In this document: one piece after another, positions 11,521 to 22,949 of the stretch
How the letters are laid out: each line of letters starts with the position of its first letter
Numbering within the stretch: the stretch's first letter is position 1
From: Pontederia crassipes
Taxonomy: Eukaryota; Streptophyta; Magnoliopsida; Commelinales; Pontederiaceae
Assembly: GCA_030549335.1 (NCBI GenBank)
Contig: JAUKPH010000023.1
Span: 3,305,501 to 3,369,500 of the forward strand
Direction of reading: 5' to 3'
DNA: 64,000 bases
Made by a program: the position numbers and the translations under genes
Notes under the pieces: model-generated
Seen by the model: the letters and a program-made list of their open reading frames with translations, nothing else
The model's database searches: none
What the model was told of the DNA's origin: nothing

Positions 11521-11789
11521 TTCCAATCTGTCAATAATTCCCAAGGCTCAGTCATATTAAAATACTAGTCATGTGTTTAAATTATATTGTTACTAACGGA
11601 TCGCACCATATCGAAGGCGACCACTATCGATAAATTATCGACAAAATTTACCATTGGTACTAGCGACGGACATTTTGACCGTTAATATTTTGGAAGGATT
11701 TTCCTCACTGTCACTAACGTCGTAAAAAATTATGAAGAATTTTAGTCCATAAACAAATGTCGTTGCAAATTCATAGTTTTCTTGTAGTG
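11521..11789. mobile_element. Remnant of a CACTA-type element (one end only)
   Basis: The right end, TTTTCTTGTAGTG at 11777-11789, is the inverse of the CACTACAAGAAAA terminus typical of CACTA transposons. The left terminus and about 490 bases of interior present in the duplicate at 57114-57861 are missing here. The two loci align again from AATCTGTC. Confidence 0.65.
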
Positions 11790-12594
11790 TTAGGTCTTGG
11801 GCCTCCGTAATGGGCATGACCAGTATGGTAATGGTATTCATAGAAAAAAGTAGTTTCCGTCACGCTCGTGACTGAAGCAGGAAACTGTTCCTATCACACT
11901 CTTGAAAATTGTATCACGATCATGGCATGCCTCTCACGACCATGCCACTTATGTCACAACCGTATAGAGATTAGTTGTGTGTGAAACTATTTTGTCCCCA
12001 AGTTTCAAACCCATGATATTGTTATAAACCATTACGGGTTTCATACCCATTACAAATGTAATGGCCCATTATAGCTAATGTCACAATCCATTAGAGGGTG
12101 TGAGTCATGACCCATTACACATTTCACACCAAGTTATGACCCACTTCAAGGAGTTTCACACACATTTAAAAGTTAGTAGTGAAGAGGTTTTATAAAGGGT
12201 GGTGTAATAACCCATTATCGGTGGTTATGACCCATTACATTTAAGACCTATTATGCTTGGGTGTGTGTAACGACAATGAGAGCATGTGACAAACTTGCTT
12301 GCAGTTATTGATTGATGAGGTATTCTATATAAATGAATGTTTAATGATGTAAAATATCTTACTAATGTTTAAAACATTTATGTTTCATGGATAGATTGTC
12401 CAAAATGAATACTACGCATGTTATATGATGTGTATGGTGATGTACATGTCTCATTGCTAATGAAATCATAATTGATGTAATGATAAATTGTTTATGCATG
12501 CTTAATCATAATTAGACAAAAAGATATGAAGAATGATTAGTGTATTGAAAAAGTGTAATGTATTCTAAAGTTGAATAAGTCCTCATCACTCATC
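11790..12594. repeat. Degenerate CCCATTAC-type repeats and AT-rich DNA
   Basis: Between about 11900 and 12290 the phrases CCCATTAC, CCCATTA and CACGACCATG/TCACAACC recur irregularly in a non-coding context. From 12300 on the DNA is AT-rich without visible genes. The duplicated block ends at about 11932, where the second copy jumps into gypsy sequence at 58005. Confidence 0.45.
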
Positions 12595-12800
12595 AAAGTA
12601 ATGATGGGAAGCAATCGCGGTACTTATTTATATGTACTTCAAGAGAACTAAGTTTCGTGAAGTAAAGTTCTATATTTAAATATATATGTTCTTTCCGGGG
12701 AACAAAGTCTTTCGTCAGAAAGTGCGTGTATTTCTAACGATGACTAGGAATAAAGTTTCTTACTATTATGATGTGTGTTTTTCTTGATATGTGACTTAGC
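12595..12800. repeat. ~200-bp direct repeat, left copy
   Basis: Shares with 14385-14575 the order TACTTCAAG, AAATAAAGTT-like, TCACTCATCA-like, GTGTATGTATT-like, AATAAAGTTTCTTACTA and TATTATGATGT, at roughly 70-75% identity by eye. The pair flanks the solo LTR at 12936-14364, which therefore landed between existing repeats. Confidence 0.55.
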
Positions 12801-12935
12801 TAATCAATGTGATGATGTTGATATGATTCTTCAACTAAGTTAAGATTAACGATGTTATAAGATAAAGTATAAATGAAAGTGAAGTTTGACGCGCAAAGTA
12901 TCTTATGACAAAAAAGAAAATTAAGACGATGATAA

Positions 12936-14364
12936 TGTAATGACCCAAAATCCACCCTAAAAGTTTTGGGCATTTAGGAAAAATTTGCGCAATTAGCCCG
13001 TTCGTCATACATCATTTAATTGCGAAAAACTTGACGATTTTGAGAAATCATAGTAGTTAAAACTTTCTATTAATCATATCATAACTAATACTTCAGAAAA
13101 TATTAAATGCCTAAACCTTCAATACATCATTAACCTCAATGTTCAAATAGAACCTATTTAACCCTAAGCATGTCTAAACGTATGTCTAGGTGATCGTCAA
13201 TACATCAATCAATGTTTCATGAATAACATCATATATAAAATGTATGAAACATCAGAAAGCATTATACATCAACAAATAAATGTATTTGAAATGTATATAA
13301 ACATTTAAAGAAAATGCATAATATCAACATAACAATTGTTGACATAAATAATAATATGCAAATCTTTCGTATTTGACCATTCTGACACATCATGAATAAA
13401 ATATTATAACTCAATAAGTAGATGTTCATTTTGATTCATTTTAATTTTCCTGCAAACTATACTTTCTTCGGAATCACAACTGAAATTTATGGATTTTATC
13501 TCTTTGGCATTTAATTCCAAAATTTCATACAACTATCAAGATCTATTCTTTATATAATAATCTGACAGCAGACACTAAAATATTAATAATTTAATTTATA
13601 CTTGTTCTTTTCAAATGATTCTAATTTTCACATAAAGGTAACATGAATCTTTAACTTGTGCATAAATTCTAAACCCTTATTTAGTATTTTCAATTTATGA
13701 ATTTGTTTACAATTTTATCTCGCTGTTACCCGAGATAGCATGACTGTAGTCTGATGTTTGGACCATAGCTTTATGCATCTTTAAATGGTATGAAACTAAT
13801 TTATATGGAATCTAGATTTCGAGGGCTTTCATATTATTTGTATTTTTTGAATAAGTAAAATCTATTCAAATAATTATTACAAATAGTCACGAATTTAAAG
13901 AGATCATACAACATAATCATAGAACTCTCATTCATGCAATCCTCAATCAAAATCCCTATTAAGAATAAAGTATTCTTGAAACTCTTAATCCAAACAAAAC
14001 ATCATTGAGAGGGGATAGAGGGGTTTGGATCCCCTTTACATATCTTTAGGTTTTAGATCTAAAATCTCATTTTCCTAATCATCTTATATTCTTGTTCATC
14101 GTCTAGAAGCTTCTAGGTGCTTTTTTCCTTTTCCTAAAAAACTTGATCTTTTCTTTGTTGATCTTAAAACATAGCCACTATGAAAAATAGGGCTCTAATA
14201 TTCTAGTCATAAGCTTTTCTTGATGGAGAAGATAAAGAGAGAAGAGGAGTTGACGGCTAGGTTTTTGAGGATTAATAAGTTTGTGGGTTCTTTATATAAT
14301 ATTTACATTAGGGCTTTGGTCAAAAGGGTCAAATACCCTTGGCCCAAAATTTTGGGTGATTACA
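12936..14364. mobile_element. Solo LTR with 5-bp target duplication
   Basis: Starts TGTAATGACCCAAAATCC and ends AATTTTGGGTGATTACA, so the ends are TG and CA and partly inverted. The five bases before it (12931-12935, GATAA) are repeated exactly after it (14365-14369). It has no coding capacity and no internal region, and its length is 1,429 bases. This is what unequal recombination between the two LTRs of an inserted retrotransposon leaves. The ends resemble Ty3/gypsy chromovirus LTRs. A TATATAAAG-like box on the minus strand near 14290-14300 suggests minus orientation, but this is not settled. Confidence 0.85.
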
Positions 14365-14384
14365 GATAAAGTAAAGATGATAAG

Positions 14385-14575
14385 TAAAATCCTATACCTT
14401 ATATACGTGCTTCAAGGGCACCAAATCCCATGAAATAAAGTTTTGTATTTATGTATATGCTTCTCAAGAAATAAGTCACTCATCAAAAAAGTGTATGTAT
14501 TCATAAAGCATATTAGAAATAAAGTATCTCACTACTATTATGATGTTTTTGTTTCTTAAGATGTGTCTTAAAACA
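14385..14575. repeat. ~200-bp direct repeat, right copy
   Basis: Partner of 12595-12800. The same phrase order is recognisable, including GAAATAAAGTATCTCACTAC and TATTATGATGT. Confidence 0.55.
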
Positions 14576-15688
14576 TTGAATGAAAATTAAGATGCTAATG
14601 TTATGTGAGAAAGATAAAAGATGAAGAGAGTATCGCATAATAAAGAAAAAAAGAAGAACGAAAGAAGGATTCAGCAACACCGAGAAAATGTGAAGTAATG
14701 ACTGAAAAATATTTAAAGAGGTGTGGACTTAGATTCGCTCAGTCGAGGAGTCATTGCAATGATTTGAATTATATTGTGCTTTACTCATAAATATTTGAGG
14801 GACGATTCGGTTGAATTTCCCTAAAATATTTTATTGACAAAGAAAGATTATGCAAAGCGCATGGTTAATCACATTAATTGTCTATATATATTCATAAAAA
14901 TGATGAAATATCATTTATAATACTGTTAATAATTTTTTTATTTTAAATAATGCCTCATTGTGCATTTACTACGTAGTTGACTTTGCTCATAGTTTGACCA
15001 TATTATTATATCATTGAAAATTTTCATTACATAAAATAATAAAATTAGATTTCAAATAATACTATAGATATAGAGGCAATATATATACATCACATTTTAT
15101 ATGGAGGAGTTTCTACGTAGCTTAAGGAAAACTAAAAACATAATAAGATAAAGATTACAAATGGAAATAATCACAAAATTACGTTTTCATCTTGCAAAAT
15201 CATCTCAAGAGAATATATATTGTTTGGAATTTTTTTTCTTCGGAAGCTTCCCATAATCTCACCGCAGATATATCTTAAATTTTATTTTATATTTTTGTAT
15301 AAAAATATTAAAATAATATATTTTGAATGTGTAAAATAATATTTAAATGTTTAACAAATTATTTTATAATTTTTAAATAAATATTATATATTATTTTTAT
15401 ATTAAGTAATATAAAAAGAAAAAATTTAAAAAGAAAATAATGTTATTTGGATCACCCGACCACTCGACGAGTTGAACATATACGATCAAAATCGAATGGG
15501 TCGAGTCGAGTCAAAACCGATCCATAAACACCACTAAGTATATGATGAGGTTTTCTTATTAATTTATTCATATTATTATTATTATTTAATAGATACACAA
15601 TTTTTGTATGACTCAATAATAAAAGATTAAACACAATTTGACCTGAATTCAAGACATATATTAGGATACCTGAAATATTAGTATTAAC
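14576..15688. other. AT-rich intergenic DNA
   Basis: No coding region, RNA gene or repeat ends were seen. A short GC-richer patch near 15450-15530 (GGTCGAGTCGAGTC) shows no further structure. Confidence 0.5.
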
Positions 15689-16129
15689 GTACCGAATTTA
15701 CGATACGAGTTCACCCCTTAAAACAAACTTAGGTAGAAACTCGAACTTGACAATCTTGTATATAATAAGTTTTTTTATTCATTTGTTTGTTAAACATGTA
15801 AACTATACATAAATGTTTTTTTTCATTATTATTTATAATCATACTTAATTCATTTAAAATAGTATAATAAATTGAAATATATAGAAAAAAGATAATAATG
15901 GCAATAAAATAACACTATTTTAGACAAAAATATTAGACTATATTAATGTTTGTATATTTATTTTTTAGTATCAATAGTATAATAAATTAAAATATATAGA
16001 AAAGTATAATAATGCCAATAAAATAACACTATTTCAGATAAAAGTTTTAAACTATACTATTTTATACATTTATCTATTTGTATCTAAATTTATTAATTTC
16101 ATTATATTAACTAATGAGGTTTCAATTGA

Positions 16130-16134
<5 letters not shown>

Positions 16135-16165
<31 letters not shown>
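16135..16165. repeat. (TA)n microsatellite
   Basis: About fifteen TA dinucleotides in a row inside the first intron repeat; the other units have only short TA runs here. Confidence 0.9.
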
Positions 16166-16167
<2 letters not shown>

Positions 16168-17038
16168 TGACAACTTTAAAATAGATTTCACTTGATATTC
16201 TTGCAAGTTTATAATTGTGAAATTTTATTCTCTAACCATTCATGTTATTTTGATTTTTATGTATTTATTTATATATTTTAAAGTGGTTTTAAAACTAAAA
16301 ATGGTTAAATTACTATTGTATCTTAACTCTACGTATTTACGTACCGAATTTACGATACGAGTCCTCCCCCTAAAACGAACCTAGGTAGAAACTCGAACTT
16401 GACAGCCTTGTACATAACAAGGTTTTTATTCATTTGTTCGTTTACCATGTAAACTATACATAAATGTTTTTTTCATTAATATTTATAGTCATACTTAATT
16501 TTTTTAAAACAGTATAATAAATTAAAATATATAGAAAAAGATAATAACGACAATAGAATAATACTATTTTAGACAAAAAAATAGACTATATTAATGTTTG
16601 TATATTTATATATTTGTATCAATAGTATAAAATTAAAATATATAGAAAAGTATAATAATGTCAATAAAATAATACTATTTCAGATAAAAAATTTAAACTA
16701 TACTATTTTTATGCATTTGTCTATTTGTTTATTAATTTCATTATGTTAACTAATGAGGCTTCAATTGAATTTGTATATATTTTTGGATCTTGACAACTTT
16801 AAAATAGATTACATTTGATGTTCTTGCAAGTTTATAATTGTGAAATTTTATTCTCTAATCATTCATGTTATTTTAATTTTTATGTATATATTTATATATT
16901 TTAAAGTGGTTTAAAAAATAAAATGGTTAAATTACTATTGTATATGAACTCTAAGTATTTACGTACCGAATTTACATACGAGTCCACCCCCTAAAACGAA
17001 CTTAAGTAGAAACTCGAACATGACAATCTTGCATATAA

Positions 17039-17222
17039 CAATCAAACATTGTTAATGGCATATGCATTTGTTACGGGGTCTTTCAACTCTTTGACTTAAG
17101 TAGAGAGAATTCGAGGTCAGATTGTTGCATGGATTACAACAGTTATCATGATAGTATACGCAATATTCCGTTTAGCATCTAGTCGTGTGACCAGGAAGCT
17201 CCCAAATAATGTTCCCATCTTA
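17039..17222 (+). pseudogene. Duplicated partial SFH exon
   Basis: Reads LLMAYAFVTG, then a stop, then GQIVAWITTVIMIVYAIF and ASSRVTRKLPNNVPI, collinear with the better exon at 17853-18175 and differing at many residues. It stops abruptly at CCCATCTT, where the intron repeat resumes (AATAAGTTTTT). It lacks the part of the exon that encodes the rest of the C-terminal region. It arose with the tandem intron repeat and cannot give a normal transcript. Confidence 0.75.
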
Positions 17223-17852
17223 ATAAGTTTTTTATTCATTTGTTTGTTTATCATGTAAACTATACATAAATGTTTTTTTCATTACTATTTATAATCATAC
17301 TAAATTTATTTAAAACAATATAATAAATTAAAATATACAGAAAAAGAATAATAACGACAATAAAATAATACTATTTTAGGCAAAAAAATTAGGCTATATT
17401 AATGTTTATATATTTATTTATTTGTATCAAATAGTATGATAAATTAAAATATATAGAAAAGTATAATAATGGCAATAAAATAATACTATTTTAGATAAAA
17501 AAAATTAAACTATACTATTTTTATACATTTAACTATTTGTATATAAATTTATTAATGGCATTATATTAACTTATGAGACTTCAATTGAATATATATATAT
17601 TTTTATCTTGACAAATTTAAAATATATTGCATTTGATGTTCTTGCAAGTTTATAATTGTGACATTTTATTCCCTAATCATTCATGTTATTTTAATTTTTA
17701 TGTATTTATTGATATATTTTAAAGTGGTTTTAAAAATAAAAATGGTTAAATTACTATTGTATATGAACTCTACGTATTTATGTATCAAATTTACGATACA
17801 AGTCCACCCGCTAAAACAAACTTAGGTAGAAACTCGAACTTAACAATCTTCT

Positions 17853-18175
17853 ATATAACAATCAAACATTGTTAATGGCGTGTGCATTTTTTATAGGGGT
17901 CTTAAGTAGGCATCCCGAGGGAATTCAAGCTCAGATGTTGCATGGATTTGCAGCAGTTATCATGACGGTATACGCAATATTCCGTTCAGCATCTAGTCAT
18001 GTGATCAGGAAGCTCCCAAACAATATTCCCATCTTTGATACTTACCACAACGAATTTGCCATTGATCCTACACCCAAGGAGGAATTTTGACCTCCTTCGC
18101 GCCGTCTCCATACAGGAGTGGATATTCTTTCATCTATTCTTAAAAGGCTAGGCGATTTGGAGGAAAAATTGATAT
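17853..18175 (+). pseudogene. SFH-type Sec14-nodulin protein exon, broken by a retrotransposon
   Basis: Encodes a hydrophobic stretch QMLHGFAAVIMTVYAIFRSA followed by SSHVIRKLPNNIPIFDTY and IDPTPKEEF. After a stop/frame slip the PPS...LHTGVDILSSILKRL and GDLEEKL pieces follow. In plant Sec14-nodulin phosphatidylinositol/phosphatidylcholine transfer proteins the region after the lipid-binding domain has a hydrophobic segment, a basic R.LP stretch, and an LKRL.ELEEKV coiled-coil. The order fits. The exon is cut at LEEKL by the gypsy element (TSD GATAT), and its continuation is at 33787. The N-terminal and Sec14 domains are not in the window. The identification rests on remembered family motifs. 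Confidence 0.75.
18171..18175. other. Target-site duplication (left) of the gypsy element
   Basis: GATAT here and GATAC at 33787-33791 flank the TG...CA element. One mismatch in five fits an old insertion. Confidence 0.7.
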
Positions 18176-19961
18176 TGTAATGCTCGAAACGTGATTTTCA
18201 CGTGCTCAGAATCGTCCCGAAGTCGCTACACTATTCTATATAAACTAATTTTTATAGAATTATAAATTATAAAATGCGAAATTAATAATAACAATATCTA
18301 AAAATCCATAATATCGGAGCTGAAAATGTCAATGACTTCATCGTGCTAAATATGCGAAAAAATAAAAACTAATCAATAATCTAGTAGGACATAATCCTAC
18401 ACCATGTGTAACATCTCTGTCACTTAGCCTGACCACCTGCATCACCATTTGCATTACCATCTTCTATCATCTCACCTACATGAATCAAAATGCAGGGAAA
18501 AATTTATGAGTATAAAAATACTCAGTACGTAGAGTCTAACTATAACGATAATTAATAATCAACAGTGCTAGATAAATCAATGACAATATGGAGCAATAAA
18601 CAATATAGTACTGGAAAAGATAATATGAGGAGAGCTCAATAATCAATAAAACAATATAGCCATAAATCAATAAAGATGATCAGGAAAGGGGGTTAATAGA
18701 CCGATCAATATCATTTAACAATAATCAATTATCAATTATGTCTGATCATTATGGCACTGTATAATTTAACCATTTCAATTTAATTATCGATATCAATGAT
18801 CATCGGCCAATAACAATTTCTATTCGATTCAATGGACGAAGGCAAAGCCGATCAACGCCAAAATCCGAATGACCATGATTCAATTCGATTCATTTTTATG
18901 TCCATTCAATTTGATTCGATTTAATTCAATTCGATTTCCATTCTATTTAATTCAATCTTTAGAGTTATTCAATTCAATAGGGAGCGCTCGGTCAATTAAG
19001 GAAAACTCCATGTCTCTTTCATGTAAGTCAGTGGGGGATGAAACCATAGCAAGCCACCCTCTAATAATATCGCTAATAATAGCTTCGTGATGATGGAGGA
19101 CCATGACCATCACATAACAACCATAGCTTCCCTAAAGGATGACGTCTCAAATCTCTAGATACACTGTATGCCCTGTACAATATCCATAATAATATCAATA
19201 TGACCTAAAGAGCTTAGAGACAATCGGAGAACATAGAGACTCATTAGTTTTCATCTTTTATCTTGTCTATCATAAAGATTTATCTTTAACAATTTAATTT
19301 AGGTTAAAGATCCAATGAGAGAAAAACTACTGAATCAATATTATGGTTAATCACATAATCAAGTAGAACAATAAGATCAATAATCTCAAGTCAGATATGA
19401 AGAGCATGATGATGTCAGATCTGTTAACAATTATGATCATAAATGATCATGAACATTAACCATAATAACTATTGAATTATATATAACAAATTACCTAAAA
19501 TTACATTTTTTATCCCCAGAACTCAGTCCGCGTCGGGTGGAACCCGGGCCGTGTTCGGAAACGCTCAATCTCACCTCGGCCAGAACAAACCGGGGCGGGG
19601 TGTATGGTGAACCTAGGACAGGTCGACCGGTTCACCCTCAATCACGATAGTGCCGAACTCGTGCCGCGCCGAGGCACAACCCAGGTCGGGCCAACAGGAG
19701 CCCGAGCCGAGTTAGACAACACAATCCGTTTCCGAATCCAACTCGGTCCGGATTCAACAAAATTCGAGCCGAGTACAGTAGAACCCAAGCCGAGTTCTGC
19801 CGTCGATGGAGAAACGCATTCCGTCGCGACTTTTCGATCACCATAATTATGTCATTTTTTTAACGATGTTTAAACTATGACTATGATATCAATGGATTCA
19901 CGATACAAAAGAGAAGAGGATATGGTTCCATGTCGTGGAAAACCTACGACATAGGGATTCC
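18176..19961 (-). repeat. Gypsy 3' LTR, outer part (interrupted)
   Basis: Begins TGTAATGCTCGAAACGTGA and follows the other LTR copies (31474, 35845, 59882) to GACATAGGGATTCC, where the nested element begins. It contains the LTR's (ATTCA/ATTCG)n stretch (about 18870-18970) and the GC-rich patch (about 19520-19840). The remainder resumes at 27024. Confidence 0.85.
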
Positions 19962-21693
19962 TGATGCGTTAAATTTGTAACAATAAAATTTGCTAGCAAG
20001 TGCACTAGTCGCTCAAGTAATATAGTAAATAGGAGTAAGAGTATCGAACCCACGAGGAATATTATTAATTCAATAACTGGATTTATAAATTAATAAGAGA
20101 GGAAAAACATGGATTTTTGGAAAGAGATTTTATGAAATAAAATAAAGAAAATAAGATAAGATAAGATAATGGTATTGAAGTTAGGTCTTAGGATGAAAAT
20201 AGATCAGGATAAATATTTGAACCGTAAAAGATAAATTTAATCTTTAAAGATGGATTAGAAATTTTCCCAAGTTATTAATTTACAATATTAACATCACAGA
20301 GTCCACAAACTGGTAATTCTGCTATTTAATCCGGTAAATCAAACTATCTTAAATTTAATCAAACCTAAAGTCCCACAAACTGGTATTCGTCAGATAAGAT
20401 TAAAATTAAGATGCATTAATATGAAAATCCTAGACTATTAATCACTTCACAAACTGGTATAAATTAATAGACTACATAAACTTGATTCTCCACACACTAG
20501 TTATCAAATTTATGTCAATTATTAATTTCACATAAAATCAATTAATTTAATTAATGAATTCTGAAATTAAATAGTCCACAAACGGGTAATTACTCAACTC
20601 AGAAATTCAAGTAATTAAATCAAAAGCATTAAGCACAATTAACTAATTGATCAGAAAAGATTAAAACAAATAATATAGGGTCAAAATAGTTTCCCTTCAA
20701 TAATAATCTCCTAACATGAAATAAATAAAAATATGGAGTTCATCCTAGAAATTCTAGAGAGATAATAACAAAATAATAATAATTGGAAGAATTACACCCA
20801 AATAGATAAAAGTCGAAGCTTCGGATCACGGGCAGACAGTCGGACAGCCTCTCGGACTTGATCAGGATCGCGATCAACTTCCAGCCGTCGCACCTCTCTC
20901 CTCTTGGTCGTAACCTGCAGAGCTCACGACTCGCCGTGGAAGAAAACCTGAACTTCCGAGCACACCTTTGGGACGACGGATTCTTCACGTATTTATAGGT
21001 GCGGACGGGTCTTCCTGTTGATCGTGATGTACGACCGAATTTAAATTCACGGATAAATCTCGGCCAAAAATGATAATTCTTTCAAAAGATAAATTCTTTT
21101 ATCTTTACCCCCTTTGAATCTCGGCCAAAACGTCTTTCTTTATCTTTACTCCCTATAGATCTCGACCGTAATAAAGAATTTAATCTTGTTACGCCCAAAA
21201 AATAAAATCATTTAATTGTTACACCCTTTGAATCTCGGCCAAAACGTCTTCATCTTCATGCCATTACGCCCAAAAGATAAAATTCCTTTTATCTTTACCC
21301 CCTTTCAAATCTCAGCCGTAACAAAGAAGATTCCTTATCATTCCCCCCTAAAAATCTCGGCCGTAAGGAACTCTTTTATCTTTACTCCTTTCGAATCTCG
21401 CCCAAAATGGCTTGGGTGTAAAGCCAAATCTCGGCCAAAATGACTTGAGGGTAAAGCCAAATCTCGGCCGTAATAAGTTCTTTGAATTTCGGCCGTGTTT
21501 GAATTTTTCTGCAAAATAATTATTTAAATTTAATTAATCCATCCACAATTAAAATATTCAGATAATTAATAATTAAAATTAATAAATCCGGAATTACGAT
21601 TAAAAGTGACTAAAAATGATGCATGCCATGAACAAATTACAAAAAAATTAACTAAAATAATAATATAAAATATGTTATATTTTGCATGCATCA
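19962..21693 (-). repeat. 3' LTR of the nested element
   Basis: 1,732 bases. It keeps about 410 bases (roughly 20190-20600) that the other LTR has lost. A TATTTATAGG block at about 20991-21000 is a TATA box on the minus strand. The ACAAACTGGTA phrase recurs several times between 20300 and 20600. Several ATCTCGGCC(A/G)... motifs lie at 21055-21500. Confidence 0.9.
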
Positions 21694-21706
21694 AACTCCC
21701 CCAAGC
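21694..21706 (-). other. Polypurine tract of the nested element
   Basis: Minus GCTTGGGGGAGTT immediately before the TGATGCATGC start of the 3' LTR. A second AAACTCCCCCAAGC is at 22817-22830, preceded by a GCATG...TGCA stretch resembling the LTR edge. Confidence 0.8.
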
Positions 21707-22032
21707 TTAAAGTCTTGCTTGTCCTCAAGCAAAAATTCAAAACAAGGCTCAAGAAAGTTCCATCATAGCCGTCACATTGTCAACTGACTAATTTTCTCAT
21801 AAAATTTTTCTGCACACCTACTACTCAGTTTCTCATCATTTTCCATGCACTTAGCTTCATAGAGGTTCTGAATGCTACACAAATTTAAACAATCTCAAAT
21901 TTAGCCTTGCAGAAAAATAAATTGTCTATCAAATAATAGCATTAATATTGAACACATAAGTACTAATTGAGCTTAAAACTTTTTCTTTTTCTTTTCATTT
22001 TTATTTTCAATCATTTTAAAAGTTCTAATCTT

Positions 22033-22330
22033 CAAGCAGGATTGCACAAGGAAGTCCATGTAACGGGCTTTAGACTGATGACTCCCAGACCAGATGACCT
22101 TAGAGCACCAGGTGATAAAGCACCCATCGAGTTTACTTGCCCGAACAACCAAGGTTCTGAATGAAGAGTTCGAACTTAGCCATGATTCAGTACTCCTGTG
22201 CTTCTCCATATTCCACAAGATGGTCCATGTAGCAGGTTTTCGATCGACGGATCCCAAAGCAGTTGCCCTTAGGTTGCCAGGCATGAACCCCTACAGATCT
22301 AATTACCCGAACACATATTGGTTCCGGATA
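22033..22330. repeat. Two related ~150-bp units in the nested element
   Basis: AAGGAAGTCCATGTAACGGG and AAGATGGTCCATGTAGCAGG head two units. Each continues with GACTGATGACTCCCA / GACGGATCCCAAAG, CTTAG..., and CCCGAACA...GGTTC. No protein motif is visible. Confidence 0.6.
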
Positions 22331-22949
22331 ACACTTTTGTACCTACACATAACTTTATTCATCATTTTTTTTTTGTTGGGGTTTAACTAACCCTTCTTTT
22401 TATTCACTTTCAATTTTTATAAGCTCAAAAAGTACTTGATATGGTCAATAAGAAGGCTACTATTAATCAAGACTTAAAAGAAATTAATAAAAAAAGGCAT
22501 GAATATGATTTTGTCGTCTAGTCATTCATAATTCTATTTAGCATGGGCACACAGTCCATAAGTCTGATACTAAAATAGCAAGTGATAAGAAAGAAAAATA
22601 TTCAAATTTCATCAATTAACGACATGTCTTTGAACTTCTTACTAAAAGATAATTAAAACAGTAAGACAAGAGTTTGTAAGATGGTAGCAAAAATAAATGC
22701 ATGCAATGGTATTTTTTTTAGAAAATTTTCAAAATTTTCAATTTTTTTGGATTTTTTTACAAATAGATGCAAACATAAGCAAATAAAAAGAAAGAAACAT
22801 GCAATGCATGAAATGCAAACTCCCCCAAGCTTGAACCAGACACTGTCCTCAGTGTTAAGCCAGCAAGGAAAAGTGAAAAGATAATATAGAAAAGCTAAAG
22901 AAATGAAAATAAAGAAAAGGGAAAGGATACAACCGGATTTATTTTCGGT

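Larger units (their letters stand above)
15689..17852 (+). repeat. Tandem repeats of an SFH-gene intron (four heads)
   Basis: The phrase GTACCGAATTTACGATACGA begins units at 15689, 16341, 16963 and (as GTATCAAATTTACGATACAA) 17782. Unit lengths are about 652, 622 and 819 bases; the fourth runs into the SFH exon. Each has CTCGAACTTGACAATCTT, TTTATTCATTTGTTTGTT, GTAAACTATACATAAATG and repeated ATATATAGAAAAA..ATAATAA phrases. Units three and four carry an SFH exon piece after TATATAACAATC; units one and two do not. Confidence 0.85.

Noticed and set aside
11521-11789. Complete CACTA element at the left locus
   Set aside because: Only one terminus is present.
13441-13700. Possible gene inside the solo LTR
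   Set aside because: No open frame of useful length and no motif; it is part of the LTR.
20740-20988. 82-codon minus frame conserved at 26071-26319
   Set aside because: Conservation is explained by the two LTRs of one recent element. It lies just after the TATA box and has no recognisable domain.
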